From: Neostapfia colusana
Lineage: Eukaryota > Streptophyta > Magnoliopsida > Poales > Poaceae
Direction of reading: 5' to 3'
Assembly (NCBI GenBank): GCA_030760725.1
Contig: JASWHV010000017.1
Location: 9,712,959-9,776,958 of the forward strand
DNA: 64,000 bases
Shown: one piece after another, positions 31,001 through 44,539 of the stretch
Position numbering within the stretch: position 1 is the stretch's first letter
Layout of the letters: each line of letters opens with the position of its first letter
The notes under the pieces: generated by a model
Seen by the model: the letters and a program-made list of their open reading frames with translations, nothing else
Database searches by the model: none
What the model was told of the DNA's origin: nothing
Made by a program: the position numbers and the translations under genes

Positions 31001-34000
31001 GGGTGGCCGAACGGGACCTTGACGGAATAAACGTCTAGATGGTGTAACTTGAGTGTTTTGTATGCGCGGATGGCCATATGGATCCAAACTGTGAAAGTCG
31101 GTATAACTCTCAAACTCGGGTCTCGGACGGTGCAACTTCATGGTTTTGCATCCGTGGATGGTCATCTGGGTCGATATAGGAAGGCTCGGGTAAAATCACA
31201 AACTCGGGTCTCGTGCGGCCGGACAGGACTTAGATGGAATACACGTTCGGACGGTGCAACTTGATGGTTTTACATGAGCCTATGGCCATCTGGGTCGAAA
31301 TTGGGAAAGTTAAGAAAATTAATGAACTCGGGTCCCGTGACGGCGGACTGGACCTTGACGGAATACACGTTCGGATGGTGCAACAGGGTGGTTTTCCATG
31401 CGCGGATAACCATCTGGGTTAAAATTGAGAAAGTCGGTAAATTCGGTAAAACTCACAAACTCTGTCCCGGGAAGCCGGACGCGACCTTGATGGTTTTGCA
31501 TGTGCGGATGGCCATCTAGGTCGTAGATAGAATAGTTGTGAAAACTCACAAACTGGGGCGCCGGGCCATCCGAACGAGACCTTTATGGAATACACCTCCG
31601 GGCGGTGCAACATGATGGTTTTGCGTGTGCGGATCGCCATCTGGGTCGAAATCGGGAAAGTGGGGAAAATCAGTAAAACTCACGAACTCGGGTTCAGGGT
31701 GGTTCGACGGGACATTAATAAAATGCATGTCTGGATGCTGCAACTTGATTGTTTTACATGCGCGGATGGCCATCCGGGTCAAAATCAGGAAAGTCAGTAA
31801 AATAAACTCGAGTCCCGGGAGGCCGGACGGGGACCTTAATGTAAGTCACGTCCGTTCAGTGCTACTTGATGGTTTCGCATGCACGAATGGCGATCTGGGA
31901 TGAAATTAGGAATGTCGGTCAAACTCAAGACTCGGGTCCCAGGTGCCCGAACGGGATCTTGACGGAATAAACGTCTAGATGGTGTAACTTGAGTGTTTTG
32001 TATGCGCGGATAGCCATATGGATCCAAACTGTGAAAGACGGTATAACTCTCAAACTCGGGTCTCGGACCACCGGACGAAGCCTTGACGAAATACACATCC
32101 GGACGGTGCAACTTCTTGGTTTTGCATCCGTGGATGGCCATCTGGGTTGTGATAGGAAGGCTCGGGAAAACTCGCAAACTCAGGTCTCGAGCAGCCGGAC
32201 AGGACCTAGATGGAATACACGTTCAGATGGTGCAACTTGATGGTTTTACATACGCCGATGGCCATCTGGGTTGAAATTGGGAAAGTTGGGAAAATTAATA
32301 AACTCGGGTCCCGGGACGGCGGACTGGAACTTGCCGGAATGCACGTTCGGATGGTGCAACAAGATGGTTTTGCATGCCCGGATGGCCATCTGGGTCAAAA
32401 TCGAGAAAGTCGGTAAATTCAGTAAAACTCACAAACTCTGTCCCAGGAAGCCGGACGTGACCTTGATGGTTTTGCATGTGCGGATGGCCATCTAGGTCGT
32501 AGATAGAAAAGTTTGGAAAACTCACAAACTGGGAAGTCGGACGGGACCTTTACAGAATACACCTCCGGACGGTGCAACATGATGGTTTTGCGTGTGCGGA
32601 TGGCCATCTGGGTCGAAATCGGGAAAGTGGGAAAAGTCAGTAAAATCACGAACTCCGGTCCAGGGTGGTTGGACGGGACATTAACAAAATGCACGTCTGG
32701 TCACTGCAACTTGATTGTTTTGCATGCGCGGATGGCCTTCTGGGTCAAAATCTGGAAAGTCCGTAAAATCAAACTCGAGTCCCTGGAGGCCGGACGGGGA
32801 CCTTGATGTAAGTCACGTCCATTCAGTGCAACTTGATGATTTCGCATGCACAGATGACGATCTCGGTTGAAATTAGGAACGTCGGCCAAACTCACGAACT
32901 CGGGTCCTGGGTGGCCGAACTGGATCTTGACGGAATAAACGTCCGGATGGAGTAACTTGAGTGTTTTGCATGCATGGATGACCATCTGGATCCAAACCGG
33001 CAATGCTGGTATAACTCTCAAACTCGGGTCTCGAGCGACCGGACGGGGCCTTGACGAAATACACATCTGGACGGTGCAACTTCTTGGTTTTACATCTGCA
33101 GATGGCCATCTGTTCAAGATAGGAAGGCTCGGGAAAACTCATAAACTCGGCTCTCGGGCGGCCAGAAAGGACCTAGATGGAATACATGTTCGAATGGTGC
33201 AACTTGATGGTTTTACATGAGCGGATGGCTATCTGGGTCGAAATTGGGAAAGTTGGGAAAATTAATGAACTCGGGACCCGTGATGGCGTACTGGACCTTG
33301 ACAGAATACACGTTCGCATGGTGCAACAGGATCGTTTTGCATGCGCGGATGGCCATCTGGGTCAAAATCGAGAAAGTCGGTAAATTCGGTAAAACTCACA
33401 AATTTTGTCCAGGGAAGCCGGACGCGACCTTGATGGTTTTGCATGTGCCGATGGCCATCTAGGTCGTAGATAGAAAAGTTGGGAAAGCTCACAAACTGGG
33501 GCGCCGGGCAGCCGAACGAGACCTTTACGGAATACAACTCCGGACGGTGCAACTTGATGGTTTTGCGTGTGTGGATGGCCATCTGGGTCGAAATCGGGAA
33601 AGTGGGGAAAATTAGTAAAACTCACGAACTCGGGTCAAGGGTGGTTGGACGGGACATTAACAAAATGCATGTCTGGATGCTGCAACTTGATTGTTTTGCA
33701 TGCGCGGATGGCCATCTGGATCAAAATCAGGTAAGTTAGTAAAACAAACTCGAGTCCCGGGAGGCCGGACGGGGACCTTAATGTAAGTCACGTCCATTCA
33801 GTGCTACTTGATGGTTTCGCATGCACGGATGGCGATCTGGGTTGAAATTAGGAACGCCGGCCAAACTCACGAACTCGGGTCCCGGGTGGCTGAACGGGAA
33901 CTGGATGGAATAAACGTTCGGATGGTGTAACTTGAGTGTTTTGTATGCGGGGATGGCCATCTGGATCCAAACCGGGAAAGTCGGTATAACTCTCAAAATT

Positions 34001-34980
34001 GGGTCTCAGGCGGCCTGACGTGGCCTTGACGAAATACACATCTGGACCGTGCAACTTCATGGTTTTGCATCCGCGGATGGCCATCAGGGTCGAGATAGGA
34101 AGGCTAGGGAAAACTCACAAACTCATGTCTCGGGCGGCCGGACAGGATCTAGATGGAATACACGTTCGGACGATGCAACTTGACGGTTTTACATGCGCGG
34201 ATGGCCATCTGGGTCGAAATTGAGAAAGTTGGGAAAATTAATGAACTTGGTTCCCAGGATGGCGGACTGGACCTTGACGGAATACACGTTCGGATGGTGC
34301 AACAGGATGGTTTTGCATGCACGGATGACCATCTAGGTTAAAATCAAGAAAGTTGGTAAATTCGGTAAAACTCACAAACTCTGTCCCGGGAAACCAGACA
34401 CTACATGTCCGGATGGTGCAACTTGATGGTTTTGCATGTGCGGATGGCCATCTCGGTCGTAGACAGAAAAGTTGGGAAAACTCACAAACTGGGCAGCCGA
34501 ACGGGACCTTTACGGAATACACCTCCGGACGGTGCAACATGATGGTTTTGCGTGTGTGGATGGCCATCTGGGTCGAAATCAGGAAAGTGGGAAAAGTCAG
34601 TAAAACTCACGAACTCGGGTCTAGGGTGGTTGGACGGAACATTAACAAAATGCACGTCTGGACGCTGCAACTTGATTATTTTGCATGCGCGAATGGCCAT
34701 CTGGGTCAAAATCAGGAGAGTCAATAAAACAAACTCGAGTCCCGGGAGGCCGGACGGGGAACATGATGTAAGTCACGTCCGTTCAGTGGAACTTGATGGT
34801 TTTGCATGCACGGATGGCGATCTGAGTTGAAATTAGGAACGTCGGCCAAACTCACGAACTCGGGTCCCGGGTGGCCGAATGGGACCTTGACGGAATAAAC
34901 GTCCGGATGGTGTAACTTGAGTGTTTTGTATGCGCGGATGGCCATATGGATCCAAACCGGGAAAGTCGGCATAACTCTCA
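28100..34980 (+). repeat. Large duplicated satellite block, copy 1
   Basis: This block reads collinearly with about 53.86-64.0 kb when private variants are compared. Examples: GAGCCTATGGCC (31270 and 58985), GTACTGGACC with GATGGCG (33285 and 62345), and AATATGAG-type spacing changes. The offset steps from about 25.76 kb to 27.67, 27.71, 29.06 and 29.07 kb, implying small insertions in copy 2. Confidence 0.7.
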
Positions 34981-37900
34981 AACTCGGGTCTCAGAGGGCC
35001 GGATGAAGCCTTGACGAAATATACATCCAGACCGTGCAACTTCATGGTTTTGCATCCGAGGTCGAGATAGGAAGGCTCGGGAAAACTCACAAACTCAGGT
35101 CTTGCGCGGCCGGACAGGTCCTAGATGGAATACACGTTCGAGCAATGCAACTTGTTGGTTTTACATGAGTGGATAGCCATCTGGGTCGAAATTAGGAAAG
35201 TTAGGAAAATTAATGAACTCGGGTCCCGGGACGACGGACTGGACCTTGACGGAATACACGTTCGGATGGTGCAACAGGATGGTTTTGCGTGCGTGGATTG
35301 CAATCTGGGTCAAAACCGGGAAAGTTGGTAAATTTGGTAAAACTCACAAACTCTGTCCCGGGAAGCCAGACGCGACCTTGATGGAATACATGTCCAGATG
35401 GTGCAACTTGATGGTTTGGCATGTGCGGATGGCCATCTAGGTCATAGACAGAAAAGTTGGGACAACTCACAAACTGGTCAGCCGGATGGGACCTTTACGG
35501 AATACACCTCCGGACGGTGCAACTTGATGGTTTTGCGTGTGCGGATGGCCATTTGGGTCAAAATCATAAAAGTGGTGAAAGTCAGTAAAACTCACGAACT
35601 CGGGTCCATGGTGGTTGGACGGGAAATTAACAAAATGCATGTCTGGACGCTGCAACTTGATTGTTTTGCATGCTTGGGTTGCCATATGGGTCAAACTCAA
35701 GAAAGTCAGTAAAACAATCTCGAGTCCCGGGAGGCCGGACGGGGACTTTGAAGTAAGTCACGTCCGTTCAGTGCAACTTGATGGTTTCGCATGCACGGAT
35801 GACGATCTGGGTTAAAACTAGAAACGTCGGCCAAACTCGTGAACTTGGGTCCCGGGTGGTCGAACGAGACCTTGATAAAATAAACGTCCGGATGGTGCAA
35901 CTTGAGTGTTTTGTATGCGCGGACTGTCATCTGGATCCAAACCGGGAAAGTCGGTAGAACTCTCAAACTTGGGTCTCGGGCGGCCGGACGTGGCCTTGAC
36001 AAAATACACATCCGAACGGTGCAATTTCATGGTTTTGCATCCGCGGATGGCCATCTGAGTCGGGATAGGAAGTCTAGGGAAAACTCACAAACTCATGTCT
36101 TGGGTGGCCGGACAGGACCTATATGGAATACACGTTCGGACGGTGCAACATGATGGTTTTACATGCGCGGATGGCCATCTGGGTCGAAATTGAGAAAGTT
36201 GGAAAAATTAATGAATTCGGTTCCCAGGACGGTGGACTGGACCTTGACAGAATACACGTTCAGATGGTGCAGTAGGATGGTTTTGCAAACTCTGTCCCGG
36301 GAAGCCGGATGCGACCTTGACAGAATACATGTCCGGATGGTGCAACTTGATGGTTTTGCATGTGTGAATGGGCATCTAGGTCGTAGACAAAAAAGTTGGG
36401 CAAACTCACAAACTGGGCAGCCGGACGGGACCTTTACGGAATACACCTCCAGACGGTGCAACATGATGGTTTTGCGTGTGCGGATGGCCATCTGGGTCAA
36501 AATCTGGAATGTCAGTAAAAAACACTCGAGTCCTGGGAGGCCGGACGGGGAACTTGATGTAAGTCATGTCCGTCCAGTGCAACTTGATGGTTTTGCATGC
36601 ACGGATGGCGATCTGGGTTGAAATTAGGAACGTCGGCCAAACTCACGAACTCGGACCCCAGGTGGCCGAACGGGACCTTGACGGAATAAGCATTCGGATG
36701 GTGTAACTTGAGTGTTTTGTATGCGTGGATGGCCATCTGGATCCAAACCGGAAAAGTCGGTATAACTCTCAAACTCGGGTCTCGGACGTCCGGACGACGC
36801 CTTGACGAAATACACATCCGGACGGTGCAACTTCATGGTTTTGCATCCGCGGATGGCCATCTGGTTCGAGATAGGAAGGATCGGGTAAACTGACCAACTC
36901 GGGTCTCATGCGGCTGGACAGGAACTAGATGGAATACACGTTCAGACGGTGCAACTTGATGGTTTTACATGAGCGGATGGCCATCTAGGTCGAAATTGGG
37001 AAAGTTGGGAAAATTAATGAACTCAGGTCCCATGACGGCGGACTGGACCTTGACAGAATACACGTTCGGATGGTGCAGCAGGATGGTTTTGCATGCGCCG
37101 ATGGCCATCTGGGTCAAAAACAAGAAAGTCAGTAAATTTGGTAAAACTCACAAACTCTGTCTTGGGAATCCGGACGCGACCTTGATGGTTTTGCATGTGC
37201 GGATGGCCATCTAGGTCGTAGACAGAAAAGTTGGGAAAACTCACAAACTGGGGCGCCGAGCAGCTGGACGGGACCTTTACAGAATACACCTTCGGACGGT
37301 GCAACTTGATGGTTTTGCGTGTGCGGATGACCATCTGGGTCGAAATCAGGAAGGTGGTGAAAGTCAGTAAAACTCACGAACTCGGGTCCAGGGTGGTTGG
37401 ACGGGACATTAACAATATACACGTCTGGACACTGCAACTTGATTTTTTTGCATGCGTGGATGGCCATATAGGTCAAAATCAAGAAAGTCAGTAAAACAAT
37501 CTCGAGTCCCGGGAGGCCGGATGGGGACCTTGATGTAAGTCACGTCCATTCAGTGCAACTTGATGGTTTCGCATGCACGGATGGCGATCTGGGTTGAAAT
37601 TATAAACATCGGCCAAACTCACGAACTCGGGTCCCGGGTGGCCGAACGGGACCTTGATGGAATAAACGTCTGGATGGTGTAACTTGAGTGTTTTGTATGC
37701 GCGGATGGCCGTCTGGATCCAAACCGGGAAAGTCGGTATAACTCTCAAACTTGGGCCTCGGGCGGCCGGACGTGGCCTTGACGATATACACATCCGGGCG
37801 ATGCAACTTCATGGTTTTGCATCCGTGGATGGCAATCTAAGTCGAGATAGGAAGGCTAGGGAACACTCACAAACTCGTGTCTCGGGCGGCCGGACAGGAC

Positions 37901-40811
37901 CTAGATGGAACACACGTTCGGACGGTGCAACTTGATGGTTTTACATACCCAGATGGCCATCTGGGTCGAAATTGAGAAAGTTGGTAAAATTAATGAACTC
38001 GGTTCCCAGGATGGCGGACTGGACCTTGACGGAATACACGTTCGGATGGTGCAACAGGATGGTTTTGCATACGCGGATGGACATCTGGGTCAAAATCGAG
38101 AAAGTCGGTAAATTCGGTAAAAACTCACAAACTCTGTCGTGGGAAGCCGGACGCGACCTTGATGGTTTTACATATGCCGATGGCCATCTGGGTTGAAATT
38201 GGGAAAGTTGGGAAAATTAATGAACTCGGGTCCCGGGACGGCGGACTGGAACTTGACGGAATGCACATTCGGATGGTGCAACAAGATGGTTTTGCATGCG
38301 CGGATGGCCATCTGGGTCAAAATCGAGAAAGTCCGTAAATTCAGTAAAACTCACAAACTCTGTCCCGGGAAGCCGGACGTGACCTTGATGGTTTTGCATG
38401 TGCGGATGGCCATCTAGGTCGTAAACAGAAAAGTTTGGAAAACTCACAAACTGGGAAGTCGGACGGGACCTTTACGGAATACACCTCCGGACGGTGTAAC
38501 ATGATGGTTTTGCGTGTGCAGATGGCCATCTGGGTCGAAATCGGGAAAGTGGGGAAAGTCAGTAAAACTCAGAACTCAGGTCTAGGGTGGTTGGACAGGA
38601 CATTAACAAAATGCATGTCTGGACACTGCAACTTCATTGTTTTGCATGCGCGGATGGCCATCTGGGACAAAATCAGGAAAGTCAGTAAACAAACTCGAGT
38701 CCCGGGAGCCCCGACGGGGACCTTGATGTAAGTCACGTCCGTTCAGTGCAACTTGATGGTTTCACATGCACGGATGGAGATCTGGGTTGAAATTAGGAAC
38801 GTCGGCCAAACTCACGAACTCGGGTCCCGGGTGGCCGAACGCGACCATGACGGAATAAACGTCCTGATGGTGTAACTTGAGTGTTTTGCATGCGCGGATG
38901 GCCATTTGGATCCAAACCGGGAAAGTTGCTATAAGTCTCAAACTCGGGTCTCGGGCGGCCGGACGGGGCCTTGACGAAATACACATCTGGACGGTGCAAC
39001 TTCATGGTTTTGCATCCGAGGATGGCCATCTGGGTTGAGATAGGAAGGCTCGGGAAAAATCACAAACTCGGGTCTCGGGCGGCCGGACAGGACCTAGATG
39101 GAATACATGTTCGGGCGGTGCAACTTGATGGTTTTACATACGCCGATGGTCATCTGGGTAGAAATTGGGAAAGTTGGGAAAATTAATGAACTCGGGTCCC
39201 GGGACGGCGGACTAGACCTTGACGGAATACATGTTCGGATGGTGCAACCAGATGGTTTTGCATGCGCGGATGGCCATCTGGGTCAAAATCGAGAAAGTCG
39301 GTAAATTCGGTAAAACTCACAAACTCTGTCCCGGGAAGCCGGACGCGACCTTGATGGTTTTGCATGTTCCGATGGCCATCTAGGTCGTAGACAGAAAAGT
39401 TGGGAAAACTCACAAACTGGGCAGCCGGACGGGACCTTTACGGAATACACTTGCGGACGGTGCAACATGATAGTTTTGTGTGTGCGGATGGCCATCTGGG
39501 TCGAAATCGGGAAAGTGGGGAAAGTCAGTAAAACTCACGAACTCGGGTCTAGGGTGGTTGGACGGGACATTAATAAAATGCATGTCTGGACGCTGCAACT
39601 TGATTGTTTTGCATGCGCGGATGGCCATCTGGGTCAAAATTAGGAAAGTCGGTAAAACAAACTCAAGTCCCGGGAGTCCGGACGGGGACCTTGATGTAAG
39701 TCACGTCCGTTCAGTGCAACTTGATGGTTTCGCATGCACGGATGGCGATCTGGGTTGAAATTAGGAACGTCGGCCGAAGTCACGAACTCGTGTCCCGGGT
39801 GGCCGAATGGGACCTTGACGGAATAATCGTCCGGATGGTGTAACTTGAGTGTTTTGCATGCACGGATGGTCATCTGGATCCAAACCAAGAATGTTGGTAT
39901 AACTCTCAAACCCGGGTCTCGGCCGGCCGGACGGGGCCTTGACGAAATACACATGCAGATGGTGCAACTTCGTGATTTTGCATCTGCGGATGGCCATCTG
40001 GGTCGAGATAGGAAGGCTCGGGAAAACTCACAAACTCGGGTCTCGGGTGGCCGGACAGGACCTAGATGAAATACACGTTCGGACGGCCTAACTTGATGGT
40101 TTTACATGAGCGGATGGCCATCTGGGTCGAAATTAGGAAAATTGGGAAAATTAATGAACTCGGGTCCTGTGACGGTGGACTGGACCTTGACGGAATACAC
40201 GTTCGGATGGTGCAACACGATCGTTTTGCATGCGCGGATGGCCATCTGGGTCAAAATCGAGAAAGTCGGGAAATTCGGTAAAACTCACAAACTCTGTCCC
40301 GGGAAGCCAGACGCGATCTTGATGGTTTTGCATGTGCGAATGAACATCTAGGTCGTAGACAGAAAGTTGGAAAACTCACAAACTGGGCAGACAGACGGGA
40401 CCTTTACGGAATACACCTCCGGACGGTGCAACATGATAGTTTTGCGTGTGCGGATGGCCATCTGGCTCAAAATCAGGAAAGTGGGGAAGTCAGTAAAACT
40501 CACGAACTCGGGTCCAGCGTGGTTGGACAGGACATTAACAAAATGCACGTCTGGATGCTGCAACTTGATTATTTTGCATGCACAGATGGCCATCTGGGTC
40601 AAATTCAGGAAAGTCAGTAAAACAAACTCGAGTCCCGGGAGGACGGATGGGGACCTTGATGTAAGTCACGTCCGTTCAGTGCAACTTAATGGTTTCACAT
40701 GCTTGGATGGCCATCTGGGTTAAAATTAGGAACGTCGGCCAAACTCACGAACTCGGGTCCCTGGTGGCCGAACGGTACCTTGACGGAATAAACGTCCGGA
40801 CGGTGTAACCT

Positions 40812-40935
40812 GAGTGTTTTGCATGCGTGGATGGCCATCTGGATCCAAACCGGGAAAGTTGCTATAACTCTCAAACTCGGGTCTCGGGCGGCCGGACGGG
40901 GCCTTGACGAAATACACATCCGCACGGTGCAACTT
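40812..40935 (+). repeat. Satellite monomer type 5
   Basis: Diagnostic words: GAGTGTTTTG at the start, CTGGATCCAAACCGGG, TATAACTCTCAAACTCGGG, CCTTGACGAAATACAC. Confidence 0.85.
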
Positions 40936-41059
40936 CTGGGTTTTGCATCCGCGGATGGCCAGCTGGGTCGAGATAGGAAGGCTCGGGAAAACTCACAAAC
41001 TCGGGTCTTAGACAGCCGGACAGAACCTAGATGGAATACACGTTCAGACGTTGCAACTT
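40936..41059 (+). repeat. Satellite monomer type 6
   Basis: Diagnostic words: GCATCCGCGGATGG, GTCGAGATAGGAAGGCTCGG, ACCTAGATGGAATACACG. In this copy the usual CATGGTTTTG start reads CTGGGTTTTG. Confidence 0.85.
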
Positions 41060-41183
41060 GATGGTTTTACATGCTCAGATGGCCATATGGGTCGAAATTG
41101 GAAAAGTTGGGAAAATTAATGAACTCGGTTCCCGGGACGGCGGACTGGACCTTGACGGAATACACGTTCGGATGGTGCGATAG
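41060..41183 (+). repeat. Satellite monomer type 7
   Basis: Diagnostic words: GATGGTTTTACATG, GGGAAAATTAATGAACTCGG, GGACGGCGGACTGGACC. Confidence 0.85.
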
Positions 41184-41315
41184 GATGGTTTTGCATGCGC
41201 AGATGGCCATCTGGGTCAAAATCGAGAATGTCGATAAATTCGGTAAAACTCATAAACTCTGTCCCGGGAAGCCGGACGCGACCTTGACGGAATAAATGTT
41301 CGGATGGTGCAACTT
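41184..41315 (+). repeat. Satellite monomer type 8, long form
   Basis: Diagnostic words: GTCAAAATCGAGAA, TAAATTCGGTAAAACTCA, AAACTCTGTCCCGGGAAGCC, CGCGACCTTGACGG. The short form, common elsewhere, lacks 30 bp near its end. Confidence 0.85.
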
Positions 41316-41431
41316 GATGGTTTTGCATGTGCGGATGGGCATCTAGGTCGTAGACAGAAAAGTTGGAAAAACTCACAAACTGGGCAGCCGGACGGGACCT
41401 TTATGGAATACACCTCCGGACGGTGCAACAT
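41316..41431 (+). repeat. Satellite monomer type 1
   Basis: Shortest type. Diagnostic words: GCATGTGCGGATGG, ATCTAGGTCGTAGACAGAAA, AAACTGGGCAGCCGGACGGG, ACACCTCCGGACGGTGCAAC. Some copies insert GCGCCG in CTGGGGCGCCGGGCAGCC. Confidence 0.85.
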
Positions 41432-41564
41432 GATGGTTTTGCGTGTGCGGATGGCCATCTGGGTCGAAATCGAGAATGTGGGGAAAGTCAGTAAAACTCA
41501 GGAACTCAGGTCATAGGTGGTTGGACGGGACATTAACAAAATGCACGTCTGGACGCTGCATCTT
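41432..41564 (+). repeat. Satellite monomer type 2
   Basis: Longest type. Diagnostic words: GCGTGTGCGGATGG, GTGGGGAAAGTCAGTAAAAC, GGTGGTTGGACGGGACATTA, AAAATGCACGTCTGGACGC. Confidence 0.85.
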
Positions 41565-41685
41565 GATTGTTTTGCATGCGCGGATGGCCATGTGAGTCAA
41601 AATCAGGAAAGTCAGTAAAACAAACTCGAGTCCTGGGAGGCCGAACGGGGACCTTGATTTAAGTCACGTCCGTTCAGTGCAACTT
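41565..41685 (+). repeat. Satellite monomer type 3
   Basis: Diagnostic words: GATTGTTTTGCATGCGCGG, AAAACAAACTCGAGTCC, and a TGTAAGTCACGTCCGTTCAG end; this copy reads TTTAAGTCACG. Confidence 0.85.
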
Positions 41686-41809
41686 GATGGTTTCGCATGC
41701 ACGGATGTCGATCTGGGTTGAAATTAGAAACGTCGGCAAAACTCACGAACTCGGGTCCAGGATGGCCGAACGGGATCTTGACGTAATAAACGTCCGGATG
41801 GTGTAAGTT
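41686..41809 (+). repeat. Satellite monomer type 4
   Basis: Diagnostic words: GATGGTTTCGCATGCACGG, GGGTTGAAATTAGGAACGTC (here GAAACGTC), GGCCAAACTCACGAACTCGG (here GGCAAAACTC), GGAATAAACGTCCGG. Confidence 0.85.
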
Positions 41810-44539
41810 GAGTGTTTCGTATGCACGGATGGCCATCTGGATCCAAACCAGGAAAGTCGGTATAACCCTCAAACTCGGGTCTCGGGCGGCCGGACGGGGT
41901 CTGGACGAAATACACATCCGGACGGTGCAACTTCATGGTTTTGCATCCGAGGATGGCCATCTGGTCAAGATAGGAAGCCACGGGAAAACTCACAAACTCG
42001 GGTCTCGGGCGGCCGGACAGGACCTAGATGGAATACACGTTCGGACGGTGCAACTTGATGGTTTTACATGCGCCGATGGCCACCTGGGTCGAAATTGGGA
42101 AAGTTGGGAAAATTAATGAACTCGGGTCCTGGGACGGCGGACTGGACCTTGACGGTATACACATTTCGATGGTGCAACAAGATGGTTTTGGATGCGCGGA
42201 TGGCCATCTGGGTCAAAATCAAGAAAGTCGTTAAATTTGGTAAAACTCACAAACTGTGTCCAGGGAAGCCGGACGCGACCTTGATGGTTTTGCATGTGCG
42301 CATGGCCATCTAGGTCGTAGACAGAAAAGTTGGGAAAACTCACAAACTGGGCAGACGAACAGGACCTTTACGGAATACACCTCCGGACGGTGCAACATGA
42401 TGGTTTTGCATGTGCGGATGGTCATCTGGCTCGAAATCGGGAAAGTGGGGAAAGTCAGTAAAACTCACGAACTCGGGTCCAGGGTGGTTGGACGGGACAT
42501 TAACAAAATGCACGTCTGGACGCTGCAACTTGATTGTTTTGCATGCGCGGATGGCCATCTGGGTCAAAATCAGGAAAGTCAGTAAAACAAACTCGAGTCC
42601 CGGGAGGCTGGATGGGGACCTTGATGTAAGTCACGTCCGTTCAGTGCAACTTGATGGTTTCGTATGCACGGATGGCAATCTGGGTTAAAATTAGGAACGT
42701 CGGCTAAACTCACGAACTCGGGTCCCGGGTGGCTGAACGGGACCTTGATAGAATAAACGTCCGGATGGTGTAACTTGAGTGTTCTGCATGCACGGATGGC
42801 CAGCTGGATCCAAACCGGGAATGTCGGTATAACTCTCAATGTCGGGTCTCGGTCGGCCGTACGGGGCCTTGACGAAATACACATCCGGATGGTGCAACTT
42901 CATGGTTTTACATCAGCGGATGGCCATCTGGGTCGAGATAGGAAGGCTCGGGAAAACTCACAAACTCGGGTCTCGGGCGGCCGGACAGGACCTAGATAGA
43001 ATACATGTTCAGACAGTGCAACTTGATGGTTTTACATGAGCGGATGGCCATCTGGGTCGAAATTGTGAAAGTTGGGAAAGTTAATGAACTCGGGTCCCGT
43101 GACGGCGGACTGGACCTTGACGGAATACACGTTCGGATGGTGCAACAGGATCGTTTTGCATGCACGGATGGCATTCTGGGTCAAAATCGAGAAAGTCGGT
43201 AAATTCGGTAAAACTCACAAACTCTGTCACGGGAAGCCGGACGCAACCTTGATGGTTTTGCATGTGCGGATGGCCATCTAGGTCGTAGACGGTAAAGTAG
43301 GGAAAACTCACAAACTGGGGGACCGGGCAGCCGGATGGGACCTTTATGGAATACACCTCCGGACAGTGCAACATGATAGTTTTGCGTGTGCGGATGGTCA
43401 TCTGGGTCGAAATCGGGAAAGTGGGGAAGTCAGTAAAACTCACGAACTCGGGTCTAGGGTGGTTGGACGGGACATTAACAAAATGCACGTCTGAATGCTG
43501 CAACTTGATTACTTTGCATGTGCGGATGGCCATCTGGGTCAAAATCAGGAAAGTCAGTAAAACAAACTCGAGTCCCGGGAGGCTGGACGGGGACCTTGAT
43601 GTAAGTCATGTTCGTTCAGTGCAACTTGATGGTTTCGCATGCACGGATGACGATCTAGGATGAAATTAGGAACGTCGGCCAAACTCACGAACTCGCGTCC
43701 CCGGTGGCCGAACGGGACCTTGATGGAATAAACGTCTGGATGGTGTAACTTGATTGTTTTGTATGTGCGGATGGCATCTGGATCTAAACCGGGATAGACG
43801 GTATAACTCTCAAACCCTGGTCTCGGACCGCCGGACAAAGCCTTGACGAAATACACATCCGGACGGTGCAACTTCATGATTTTGCATCCGTGGATGATCA
43901 TCTGGGACGAGATATGAAGGCTCGGGTAAAATCACAAACTCGGGTCTCGGGCGGCCGGACAGGACTTAGATGGAATACACGTTCGGATGGTGCAACTTGA
44001 TGGTTTTACATGAGCCTATGGCCATCTAGGTCGAAATTGGGAAAGTTAAGAAAATTAATGAACTCGATCCCGTGACGGCAGACTGGACCTTGACGGAATA
44101 CACGTTCGGATGGTGCAACAGGATGGTTTTGCATGCGCGGATAACCATCTGGGTCAAAATCGAGAAAGTCGGTAAATTCGGTAAAACTCACAAATTCTGT
44201 CCCGGGAAGCCGGACGCGACCTTGATCGTTTTGCATGTGCGGATGACCATCTAGGTCGTAGATAGAATAGTTGTGAAAACTTACAAACTGGGGCGGGCCA
44301 TCCGAACGAGACCTTTACGGAATACACCTCCGGACGGTGCAACATGATGGTTTTGCGTGTGCAGATGGCCATCTGGGTCGAAATCGGGAAAGTGGGGAAA
44401 TCAGTAAAACTCACGAACTCGGATCCAGGGTGGTTGGACGGGACATTAACAAAATGCATGTCTGGACGCTGCAACTTGATTGTTTTGCATGCGCGGACGG
44501 CCATCGGGTCAAAATCAGGAAAGTCTGTAAAACAAACTT

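Larger units (their letters stand above)
40812..41809 (+). repeat. Reference higher-order repeat unit (998 bp, eight monomers)
   Basis: One clean HOR with monomers starting at 40812 (type 5), 40936 (6), 41060 (7), 41184 (8), 41316 (1), 41432 (2), 41565 (3) and 41686 (4). Lengths are 124, 124, 124, 132, 116, 133, 121 and 124 bp. The next type-5 monomer starts at 41810. The numbering is mine. Confidence 0.92.
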
